Source: Haematococcus lacustris (taxonomy: Eukaryota > Chlorophyta > Chlorophyceae > Chlamydomonadales > Haematococcaceae). Taken from it: a stretch of 64,000 bases of DNA. This document shows positions 1-9,014 of this stretch, in pieces. Every line of letters begins with the position of its first letter. The first letter of the stretch is position 1. Below the pieces are notes generated by a model. It had not been told where the DNA came from and made no database searches. It saw only the letters and a list, made by a program, of their open reading frames with translations. The translations under genes and the position numbers were made by a program. The stretch is taken from NCBI GenBank assembly GCA_030144725.1, contig JASKMD010000006.1, positions 10,865,501 to 10,929,500 of the forward strand. The letters run 5' to 3'.

Positions 1-1991
1 GGGGCGGGGGCGGGGGCGGGGGCGGGGGCGGGGGCGGGGGCGGGGGCGGGGGCGGGGGCGGGGGCGGGGGCGGGGGCGGGGCGGGGGCGGGGGCGGGGGC
101 GGGGGCGGGGGCGGGGGCGGGGGCGGGGGCGGGGGCGGGGGCGGGGGCGGGGGCGGGGGCGGGGGCGGGGGCGGGGGCGGGGGCGGGCGGGGGCGGGGGC
201 GGGGGCGGGGGCGGGGGCGGGGGCGGGGGCGGGGGCGGGGGCGGGGGCGGGGGCGGGGGCGGGGGCGGGGGCGGGGGCGGGGGCGGGGGCGGGGGCGGGG
301 GCGGGGGCGGGGGCGGGGGCGGGGGCGGGGGCGGGGGCGGGGGCGGGGGCGGGGGCGGGGCGGGGGCGGGGGCGGGGGCGGGGGCGGGGGCGGGGGCGGG
401 GGCGGGGCGGGGGCGGGGGCGGGGGCGGGGGCGGGGGCGGGGGCGGGGGCGGGGCGGGGGCGGGGGCGGGGGCGGGGGCGGGGGCGGGGGCGGGGGCGGG
501 GGCGGGGGCGGGGGCGGGGGCGGGGGCGGGGGCGGGGGCGGGGGCGGGGGCGGGGGCGGGGGCGGGGGCGGGGGCGGGGGCGGGGGCGGGGGCGGGGGCG
601 GGGGCGGGGGCGGGGCGGGGGCGGGGGCGGGGGCGGGGGCGGGGGCGCGGGGCGGGGGCGGGGGCGGGGGCGGGGGCGGGGGCGGGGGCGGGGGCGGGGG
701 CGGGGGCGGGGGCGGGGCGGGGGCGGGGGCGGGGGCGGGGGCGGGGGCGGGGGCGGGGGCGGGGGCGGGGGCGGGGGCGGGGGCGGGGGCGGGGGCGGGG
801 GCGGGGGCGGGGGCGGGGGCGGGGGCGGGGCGGGGGCGGGGGGCGGGGGCGGGGGCGGGGGCGGGGGCGGGGGCGGGGGCGGGGGGCGGGGGCGGGGGCG
901 GGGGCGGGGGCGGGGGCGGGGGCGGGGGCGGGGGCGGGGGCGGGGGCGGGGGCGGGGGCGGGGGCGGGGGGCGGGGGCGGGGGCGGGGGCGGGGGCGGGG
1001 CGGGGGCGGGGGGCGGGGGCGGGGGCGGGGGCGGGGGCGGGGGCGGGGGCGGGGGCGGGGGCGGGGGCGGGGGCGGGGGCGGGGCGGCGGGGGCGGGGGC
1101 GGGGGCGGGGGCGGGGGCGGGGGCGGGGGCGGGGGGCGGGGGCGGGGGCGGGGGCGGGGGCGGGGGCGGGGGCGGGGGCGGGGGCGGGGGCGGGGGCGGG
1201 GGCGGGGGCGGGGGCGGGGGCGGGGGCGGGGGCGGGGGCGGGGGCGGGGGCGGGCGGCGGGGGCGGGGGCGGGGGCGGGGGCGGGGGCGGGGGCGGGGGC
1301 GGGGGCGGGGGCGGGCGGGGGCGGGGGCGGGGGCGGGGGCGGGGGCGGGGGCGGGGGCGGGGGCGGCGGGCGGGGGCGGGGGCGGGGGCGGGGGCGGGGG
1401 CGGGGGCGGGGGCGGGGGCGGGGGCGGGGGCGGGGGCGGGGGCGGGGGCGGGGGCGGGGGCGGGGGCGGGGGCGGGGCGGGGGCGGGGGCGGGGGCGGGG
1501 GCGGGGGCGGGGGCGGGGGCGGGGGCGGGGGCGGGGGCGGGGGCGGGGGCGGGGGCGGGGGCGGGGCGGGGGCGGGGGCGGGGGCGGGGGCGGGGGCGGG
1601 GGCGGGGGCGGGGGCGGGGGCGGGGGCGGGGGCGGGGGCGGGGGCGGGGGCGGGGGCGGGGGCGGGGGCGGGGGGCGGGGGCGGGGGCGGGGGCGGGGCG
1701 GGGGCGGGGGGCGGGGGCGGGGCGGGGGCGGGGCGGGGGCGGGGGCGGGGGCGGGGGCGGGGCGGGGGCGGGGGCGGGGGCGGGGGCGGGGGCGGGGGCG
1801 GGGGCGGGGGCGGGGGCGGGGGCGGGGGCGGGGGCGGGGGCGGGGGCGGGGGCGGGGGCGGGGGCGGGGGCGGGGCGGGGGCGGGGGCGGGGGCGGGGGC
1901 GGGGGCGGGGGCGGGGCGGGGCGGGGGCGGGGCGGGGGCGGGGGCGGGGGCGGGGCGGGGGCGGGGGCGGAGGCGGGGGCGGGGGCGGGGG
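1..1991. repeat. (GGGGGC)n hexanucleotide tract, intronic
   Basis: Almost two kilobases of GGGGGC units with rare one-base slips (GGGGC, GGGGGGC) and no other sequence. The tract runs off the left edge, so its true length is unknown. On the minus strand it lies inside a phosphoglycerate mutase intron: the splice donor of exon 4 is at 2007-2006 and the tract begins about 15 bases later. The primary transcript would therefore carry (GCCCCC)n, while the DNA strand shown is G-rich and suited to G-quadruplexes. Assembly length across such a tract is unreliable. Confidence 0.95.
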
Positions 1992-2007
1992 GTACGTTTC
2001 AGCCTAC

Positions 2008-3850
2008 CTGCTCATCACCATATTTCCGCGCCGTCTCCACCTTGTTCAGTCCTTGCAGCGCCCCATAGTGACGCTCATTCAATCGCCACGTCTTCACATC
2101 TGCGCCATGCAGCCCCACCAGCATCGCAAGCTGACAATGCAGCTGTCAAGCAAAGAGATGGTGGGCTCTGGGCGGTGTGAGCAGTGCCAGAGGCGTCACC
2201 GTCACAAAGAATGCTCATCACACCTGCGGTGGCCTAGCACCTGATGCCCAGGTGGTGAAGGTGCATAGTAGTCATGGCAATCAGAGAGATGGGCGCTCTC
2301 ATGACGACCTCATCATGACCTCCATCATGACCAGGTGAGGCCATGCGGTGCACTGGCAAGGCAAAAGAGCCTGTGAGGAGAGCAAGGCAAGGCAAGGCAA
2401 GGCAAGGCAGGCGGTTGTGCAGTGCGGGTTCCCTCCCTTGCAGAGGAGGAGGAGCCTGCACCCTCGGCATGTGCGCCCCCCCCCTGGCCTCCCCTTCCCT
2501 GGTCAGGCGTGTGCACCCCCCCCTCCCCCCCTCCCCCACCCCCCCTCCCCACCCCTGCCAATGACAGGACCTTGGCTCCCGCCATGCAGCAGGGCCCATG
2601 CGGGCGTGCCATGCAACGCACCTGTGATGTGTGACAGTTCCATGGCATCCAACACCCGCCACATAGTGTGCACTGCCCGCTTCAACACAGACCTGCGGGC
2701 AAGCCATGGCACCATGGTCCATGAAACACGGTGTGCCATGACATGCTTGCATGACATGCACTGAACATGATGAGTGCGGGCGCCCCGGCCTCCTGCCCCA
2801 GCCCCTGCCCGGGCCACGCAGGGGGTGACAGGTGGGTCAGCCAGCCGTGAGGGCACATGAGGGTGTTGGATAATAGGCAGCCCAGGGCCAGAGGTCAGGG
2901 CCCAGGGCCCAGGGCCAGGGGTGCCCCGCTGAAGGGCATATGGGCTGAGGAGGTGTCGTGGCTCACGCCTTGGGCGCTGGCCGCATACTTGGCAAACACA
3001 GGGCTCGCAGGGGGCGCTAGATATGCTGCTGGCCCCCCTTGGTAACCCCCACCACCCACCCCCCCCCCACACCCACCCACCCACCCACCCACCCACCCGC
3101 CCAACCCCTACTCATGGTCAGTCCACCAGGTCAGCCACTCCAGCCAAACCCCTTGACCCCCACCACCCACCCACCCACCTGCTCCCCTTACCCGTCCCCC
3201 AACCCCCCATCCCCCACCCAACCCCTTCATATGACGAGTGCACCAGGTCAGGCACTTACGTGAAGACCAGGTCGAAGGTGACGCCATGAGCGCGCAGGAT
3301 GTTGCCGGCACGCTGCGCTTGCAGAGCACCGGCAGGGCTCAGGCCCACGTCCGTCCCTGCGCACGGCCCCAATCATCCAGGCTATGCCACCCTCCCCTGG
3401 CCTCACCCAGGCTGCAACACGCTCTGGCCTGACCCTCTGGCTTCGGCCTGACCCTCTGGCCAAACCCAGGTCAGCACCCAGCCCCAGACCAGGCATAGGC
3501 AGTGTGTCTGTAGGCTAGGGTGCAGCTGAGCTTCTGGCTGGACCAAGCCGGACTCCGTGCAGCATCACAATCTCTTTTTAGTCTTCATCGGGAACTCACT
3601 GACTTTGCTCTCTGCTCACCGCAGTACGCCACGCTGGGCTATGCTAAGCTGCGCTTGGCTACGCGAAGCTGCACTGTGCTTCGATGGTGCACCGAGATGT
3701 GGAGCGCGGCGCGACGCGGTGCTAGCCAAGCTTGCTGCGTAAGTGTCGTAGAACCCGGACGAGCTGCGCGCTAGTCAACTCACAGCCAGTGAACAAGCCC
3801 AGTTTGTTCCACTCGCTTTCGCCGTGACGGATGAGCACCAACTCCACCAT
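2008..3850 (-). CDS. PGAM: 2,3-bisphosphoglycerate-dependent phosphoglycerate mutase, 5' four exons
   Basis: Interconverts 3- and 2-phosphoglycerate in lower glycolysis. Exons on the minus strand: 3850-3784, 3356-3260, 2692-2622 and 2099-2008, all with GT-AG introns and consistent phase (1, 2, 1, 0). They encode about 109 residues. Visible are the catalytic RHGESEWN motif (His9), [12 protein letters not shown], the [11 protein letters not shown] segment and [16 protein letters not shown], in the order of the dPGM family. The rest (the family is about 250 residues) must lie beyond the GGGGGC tract to the left. The ATG at 3850 is preceded by an in-frame TAA with no other ATG between. The protein thus starts directly at the catalytic strand with no transit peptide, which suggests a cytosolic isoform. 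Confidence 0.9.
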
Positions 3851-4207
3851 GGCGCTCTGGGCGTGGGCGCGTATGAAGCCGGCTGCTTAGCTGCTGTGCC
3901 CTTCCACTCTCGCCTTGCAGCTGCAGTGCTTGCGACAGCGCCAAAGTGTTAAAGTGTGATGCCATCATTTTGTACAGGAATCTCCATGAATTGTTTATTG
4001 CACCCTCAGCGTCCGCAAAACACTGCAACGCTACGTCAAAGCATCATCACCAAGCAGCACATCTTGATCATGCTATCGCGGGTGTGGAGTAGGCTGGAAC
4101 CATCGTTTTACATGTTTCGACGCGCAAGTTGCTCCTGGGCAAGGCCCAGCAGCCGTGCCAGGCTGGCGGTTACAACGGTATGTGTGTGGGAGGTGGTGGT
4201 AATGATA
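3851..4207. other. 5' flank of phosphoglycerate mutase gene
   Basis: This stretch lies upstream of the minus-strand mutase gene and should hold its promoter and 5' leader. I see no clear TATA box and no other coding signal. The short open frames here lack splice or homology support. Confidence 0.4.
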
Positions 4208-4580
4208 GGGGGCAGGGGGCAGGGGGCAGGGGGCAGGGGGCAGGGGGCAGGGGGCAGGGGGCAGGGGGCAGGGGGCAGGGGGCAGGGGGCAGGGGGCAGG
4301 GGGCAGGGGGCAGGGGGCAGGGGGCAGGGGGCAGGGGGCAGGGGGCAGGGGGCAGGGGGCAGGGGGCAGGGGGCAGGGGGCAGGGGGCAGGGGGCAGGGG
4401 GCAGGGGGCAGGGGGCAGGGGGCAGGGGGCAGGGGGCAGGGGGCAGGGGGCAGGGGGCAGGGGGCAGGGGGCAGGGGGCAGGGGGCAGGGGGCAGGGGGC
4501 AGGGGGCAGGGGGCAGGGGGCAGGGGGCAGGGGGCAGGGGGCAGGGGGCAGGGGGCAGGGGGCAGGGGGCAGGGGGCAGG
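4208..4580. repeat. 7-bp minisatellite (GGGGGCA)n, about 53 copies
   Basis: Perfect tandem GGGGGCA units. Because 7 is not a multiple of 3, all frames read the same seven-residue Gly/Arg/Gln/Ala cycle, which creates long but artefactual open frames on both strands. It sits about 360 bp upstream of the phosphoglycerate mutase start. The 220 bp between it and the hAT element show no recognisable gene. Confidence 0.95.
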
Positions 4581-4802
4581 TAAGCAGCCTCACCCTGGCC
4601 TCAGCCATGCCGCCCATGGGCTTTGCAGCATCATGCTCGGCCTGTCAGGCTGCATGAGCTTGGCTAGCAGGGGTGTGCGGGGTATGTGCGCTGAAGCTGC
4701 TGTGGAGGGCTGCCTGACCATGTAAGGGGCTGCCGCAGGGTTGTGGAGCTCTTGGGAGATGCGGAGGGGCGCCTATGGGACCCATGCACAACACCCCCCA
4801 CC

Positions 4803-7529
4803 CAGGGTTCGACCCCCCGTACGGGGCCCGTACTTTTGACCCATTTTGGCGAGGGCCCCCGTAACTGGGCCGAAGGCCCAGTACGGGGGCCCGTGATTTT
4901 AAAAAAGTTGGTTACGGGGGGGAGTTCACGGGCTATCTACGGGCGCCTGTTATTCTTAGTGGCGCCCGTACATTTCTGCCATCTCAAACCTAACTCACGG
5001 CTGCATTATGGGAAAGCCAGGCAAGAGAGTAAGGCAGACTCCGTCGGACCAGCGGCAGATGACAATTCAGATGGCGCTTGGTGGGTACCATCGCATCGTT
5101 GACATCTTCGACGTTGACATCTCCGCGTTCACATGTTAACTTCATGTTAACTCCTTGAACGCGCAGACCACGCAGCCCGCAATCCCACCTTCCCAGACGA
5201 AACTGGCCTTGTCAGCCCAATGCGCCCACCAAGCCCATCCCCTTCCAGCCCAGCCTCTTCGGCTCCGTCCACCCCGGAGCCAGTGGACAGCCTTAGCCCA
5301 GACGATCCTATTCTCATTGACCAAGAGCCAGCACCTTCCAGCATCCGCAGAGGCCACAAGACCGCAATGACTGAGGCTAAGCAGAAGGAGTTGCAAGCGA
5401 AGTACCCATGGTGCAGGTTCAGTGGCGGATGCAACGAGAAAGGCACCCCCCAAGCCCACTGCTCCACTTGCTTGGAGCACAAGCCCAACTCATCCCTATT
5501 CGCAAAGGCGAGTGGTGGTGGTGGGGCTGTGACGTGTGAGGCGGAGCTGGCCCAACACGCCAAGAGCAAGGCCCACTCAGAAGCCATCGGCATGGCACAG
5601 CGTGCTGGGGGGGGTGCCGGCTCCATCAAAGCAGCTGTGAAGGCTGCAACAACAACAGTGGTCCAAGGCACCTACCGCCGCATGGTGCTGGCAGCCCTCT
5701 TCATGGTGTTGTGGGGCCATTCAGCCATGTCCTTTGCAGCCCACCTCCAGTTTGCCACTCACAGTGGGGCACCAGCTATGCCGCATGACTTCAGTGCCAC
5801 CCGTTACTTCAATGCCGCCCTTTACTCTATCAGCCAAACCCTCCTCACTCAACAGCTAGCAGCTGTACGAGCAAGCCCCTATTTCAGCTTGTTAGCTGAC
5901 AGCAGCACGGACGTGGGAACTGAGGACCACCTGCTCCTCTACGTGCGCTATCTGGAGCCGTCCTCCTTTATCTACCACACCTCTTTCTTATGCGCTGTCA
6001 AAGTGGTGGGGGCCACATCTGAGCAACTTGATAGTGCCTTCAAGGGGGTACATAGTTTGTTTGCCAAGTCCCCCAAGTGGCAGGGCAGGTGGGAAGCTTT
6101 TGCCAAGCCATTGGGTGTCACACTGCTGAAGTTCCCCATCTTCAACCGCACTAGGTGGTTTAGCAGGGCGCAATGTGTCAGTGTGCTTGTAGCCAACTAC
6201 CACACTCTCCTCCGCTTCCTCAATCTACACCCTGAGTGGGCAGTGGGCAGGAGCCTGTTGATCAGGCTGCAGAAGTTCCGCACCCTTGCTGGTGTGCATT
6301 TGTTGCATGACATGATGCAACCACTTGAGCAGTTAAGCAAGCTGTTCCAGAGTGATGCTCTAGAGCCTCACATGCTTGCCTCTCATGTGGCTATTGCCAA
6401 GGCAGCCCTAGAGCAGCTTTTCATCAGGTCTTCGTTGACATCATGCACCAGCTTTGTTCGCATGAGGAGGACTCTCTCTAGCGCTGGTGCATGGGCTGTC
6501 AATGGTGTTTCTGTCTCAATAAGAGTAGGGGGCGTCAAACTGTCAAGCATGCAATCATCCTTTAGGTCATTGGCACAAGCTGTCCTTGGTGAGCTAGATC
6601 AGCGCTTTCCCTCAAGCATCCTTAACAGTTTTGCAATCTTTGTGCCACGCTCCTATGTTGGCATGGTCGCCGCTGAGTTGGTTGCTTATGGCCAGCAAGA
6701 GCTGCAAGAGCTGGTCAAGCACTTCTGCAATGCAAGTCAGAGGCAGCAGTTGTTTAGGGTGGAGGGAACTGTTGGTGTGGCTCGCTTGGTCCAGCAGCTC
6801 ACTTTCTTCAAGCGTGAGATGTGGAGGGTTGTCCAGGCCAATCGTAGTGTCACATTGCAATCAGCATGGGTGCAGTTGATGGAGGTGGGGTATGTGCACT
6901 TCCCATTGATGATGCAGTTAGCTCAGGTCATGCTCCTCGTGCCATTGCAAACTGCAGTGGTTGAGAGAGGCTTTAGCATCCACCGCATCATCAAGCACCG
7001 GCTCACAAACCGGTTGAAGCTGGCCACTGTTGACTCTCTCATGCGCATCAGGCTCATTGGGCCCAGCAAGCATAGCTACCAAAAGGAAGAGGCTTTGATT
7101 GCACATGCAGCGAGTGCTATGGATGAGATCTTGAAGTTGAAGGCAGCGGGGAAGCCTGAGGGCATCCTAGCAGCTCTATCTGAAGCGGCACTACCACTTG
7201 AAGTTGAGCAACCTAATGTGCCCCTAGACCTAGAAGGGGATATGGAGGAGGTAGAATCTCTATGGGGGGAAGAGAGCGAGCAAGAAGAGTGCGATCATGA
7301 GTCAAGTGATGAAGTGGATGAGGCCTTGTTTGGCACGGAGGCAGGTGTTGTCCCAGAGGACACCTTCGAAGCCTCCTTGTCAGCTGCTGTAAGCCAACAC
7401 GCCTCTTCCAAGCCGGCCGCAGGGCGGCAAAATTTTTTGGGGTATGAAGAGTGTATAGGGTCCCCGTAGTTTACCCTGACATCAGTTAAGGGCGCCCTTA
7501 GACTAGGTATCACCAACTGTCGAACCCTG
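4803..7529 (+). mobile_element. Complete hAT-superfamily DNA transposon, 2727 bp
   Basis: Ends are the 11-bp terminal inverted repeats CAGGGTTCGAC (4803-4813) and GTCGAACCCTG (7519-7529). The element is flanked by a perfect 8-bp target duplication CCCCCACC at 4795-4802 and 7530-7537. Eight-bp duplications and CAGGG-type ends are hAT hallmarks. It contains one uninterrupted transposase reading frame. The subterminal 4814-5219 region holds short palindromic GTACGGGGC-type motifs of the kind often bound by transposase. Confidence 0.93.
5220..7469 (+). CDS. hAT transposase (ZNF862/KIAA1586-like), 749 aa
   Basis: Cuts and pastes its own element. The N-terminal region (about residues 70-125) has a C-x2-C ... 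H-x5-H zinc finger (HCSTC and HAKSKAH) like TTF/BED fingers of hAT proteins. The central region begins with SLLADSSTD (Asp227), matching the first catalytic Asp block of ZNF862-like hATs. The C-terminal dimerisation domain is clear around residues 560-610 (VERGFSIHRIIKHRLTNRL, Glu582). The C-terminal about 120 residues are acidic. The frame is intact from an ATG at 5220 to a TAG 60 bp before the right end, so the element may be autonomous. Family membership is read from motifs, not from an alignment. Confidence 0.88.
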   Translation: MRPPSPSPSSPASSAPSTPEPVDSLSPDDPILIDQEPAPSSIRRGHKTAMTEAKQKELQAKYPWCRFSGGCNEKGTPQAHCSTCLEHKPNSSLFAKASGGGGAVTCEAELAQHAKSKAHSEAIGMAQRAGGGAGSIKAAVKAATTTVVQGTYRRMVLAALFMVLWGHSAMSFAAHLQFATHSGAPAMPHDFSATRYFNAALYSISQTLLTQQLAAVRASPYFSLLADSSTDVGTEDHLLLYVRYLEPSSFIYHTSFLCAVKVVGATSEQLDSAFKGVHSLFAKSPKWQGRWEAFAKPLGVTLLKFPIFNRTRWFSRAQCVSVLVANYHTLLRFLNLHPEWAVGRSLLIRLQKFRTLAGVHLLHDMMQPLEQLSKLFQSDALEPHMLASHVAIAKAALEQLFIRSSLTSCTSFVRMRRTLSSAGAWAVNGVSVSIRVGGVKLSSMQSSFRSLAQAVLGELDQRFPSSILNSFAIFVPRSYVGMVAAELVAYGQQELQELVKHFCNASQRQQLFRVEGTVGVARLVQQLTFFKREMWRVVQANRSVTLQSAWVQLMEVGYVHFPLMMQLAQVMLLVPLQTAVVERGFSIHRIIKHRLTNRLKLATVDSLMRIRLIGPSKHSYQKEEALIAHAASAMDEILKLKAAGKPEGILAALSEAALPLEVEQPNVPLDLEGDMEEVESLWGEESEQEECDHESSDEVDEALFGTEAGVVPEDTFEASLSAAVSQHASSKPAAGRQNFLGYEECIGSP

Positions 7530-7537
7530 CCCCCACC

Positions 7538-8495
7538 AGCCTGTCCCATCCCTTGCTCCACAATGACCGCGGCAGGTACAGGTTCGCCTACACACTAAGA
7601 CAGGCTACACTCCTGACACAGGGGCCCAAGCCTCTGGGCTTGGTAGGCTTTCCACCACCACCGGGCCATAGCAGCAATGGAAGGTGGGGTAGGGGTGAGG
7701 GTTTGGCACCCAACCCTGACCTTCACCCTAACCCTGGCCCTGGCTCTAGCCATGACTCTAACTGTAACCCTAACCCTAACCGTAACCGTAACCCTAACCC
7801 TAACCCTAACCCTAACCCTAACCCTAACCCTAGCCCTAGCCCAAACTTCAACTTCAACGAAACCCAACCCCTAAGCCTAAGCCTAAGCCTTGCCACCACC
7901 GGGTTGCACCATGGTTTAAGGGTTGTGCACAGCATTAGCTGACCCGCTGGTGCAGCATCATGAGCACACTGCTTTGTTTGGTTGGTGGTTGGTGGTTGGT
8001 TGCTGCAGCTGCAGCTGCTGCCTTGCCATGCAACCACTCCCCTGTGCGCTCCCTCATGCCCCTGGAGTGCAGTGTTGCTGTACCTAACAGCATCCAGCCG
8101 GGCTGCTGCGCCTCTCACCATCTGTAGGCAGGCCTGCCGCACTGCTCCAGCGCCTCTCCCAATCCCATGCCAGCGTTCACCGCACCCAAGGGGCCCACCA
8201 GCTGCTTGGGTGAGCCCTAGCGCCTGCACCCCACCTCCAATTCCCTGCTGCACCTGCTTGATTCCCTGCTTGCCCAGCTTCACCATCGAGACCACCAGCT
8301 GCTTGGGTGAGCCCTGTTGCTGACTGGCCGCCGCATCCGTCTCCCACTCCAGCTCCACAGTGCACTTCACAATCCTAGCACTGGCGGCACACATATGACA
8401 AGGCACAGCAGCCAGCGCAGGTTCCGCTGCTTGGCAGGGAGCCTCAGTGGCCCAGTAGGTGCCTGCCACCTGCTCACAGCACAGTTGACACTTGA
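7538..8495. other. Inter-element DNA, no gene established
   Basis: Apart from the telomere-like repeat this stretch has only short open frames. On the minus strand about 8469-8290 could be an exon (a peptide with KCTVELEWETD), but there is no recognisable family. A segment around 8190-8225 is partly repeated near 8290-8320. The right edge, including CTCACAGCACAGTTG, recurs beyond the LTR element at 14884-14898. I cannot assign a function. Confidence 0.3.
7764..7840. repeat. Interstitial telomere-like (CCCTAA)n
   Basis: Runs of CCCTAA with variants (CCGTAA, CCCTAG) extending from degenerate copies at about 7718. It equals TTAGGG on the other strand, the type reported for several chlamydomonadalean algae. 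The surrounding DNA is ordinary, so it is interstitial rather than a chromosome end. Confidence 0.85.
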
Positions 8496-8731
8496 TGTAG
8501 CGTTCAGAAAGAACGCGCCTTAAATCTTTTCAGTGTGTGAACGCCATGCAACGCTAACCGCAGTTACAGGTGTCAGACTGCTGCAGCGCAACCAGGCTAA
8601 GACATAGAACGGCCTCCGGGGATCGAACCCGAATGGTGGGCAGCAGTACAGCCCACCACTTAACCTGCCTGTATCACACTTCAGCAGTGACACTAGCGCC
8701 GATCCGCTTAGTGCAGAATCGGAACGCTACA
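8496..8731 (-). repeat. 3' LTR, 236 bp
   Basis: Terminal repeat bounded by the inverted decamers TGTAGCGTTC and GAACGCTACA. It is the downstream LTR for the minus-strand element. Around 8614-8632 it contains, on the minus strand, a GGGTTCGATCCCC tRNA T-arm/B-box-like stretch. Confidence 0.95.
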
Positions 8732-9014
8732 TTCCTCCCCCTCCTAAGGGATGGCCGTTCCGCCCATAGGCCATCATGGCATGGACTCGCAGTACATGAC
8801 CGCTAATTTGGAACTCCTGCCCATCCGGACGCAGGTCGCTCACTGGAGGTTATGGTCACCATGGACCCTTCAGCCCAGACTCACAGAGCCAGTGGACGCT
8901 GGGAACAAGACAAGCCAGACTCACATGAGCAACTGGACCCAAAGCACACCAAGGCACATAGCATGCAGCAAAGCAACCAGCACGACCACATGGAGCCCAT
9001 GTCCCACATTTAAA

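Noticed and set aside
1..1991. GGGGGC tract as a chromosome end or CRISPR-like array
   Set aside because: It is not a telomeric repeat, has no spacers, and is flanked by an intact splice donor of a gene that continues through it.
3956..4725. Long Gly/Arg/Gln open frames and the antisense Pro/Ala/Cys frame over the 7-bp minisatellite
   Set aside because: A stop-free 7-bp repeat keeps all frames open automatically; there is no homology or splice support.
7764..7840. True telomere
   Set aside because: Only about 13 units, degenerate, with unrelated DNA and mobile elements on both sides.
7723..8469. Minus-strand 248-codon open frame as a gene
   Set aside because: The C-terminal third runs through the telomere-like repeat and the start is a non-supported codon; at most a small exon of an unknown gene is present.
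8600..8680. A functional tRNA gene in the LTR
   Set aside because: Only a T-arm/B-box-like part is convincing; acceptor and D arms cannot be paired, so it is recorded only as a finding.
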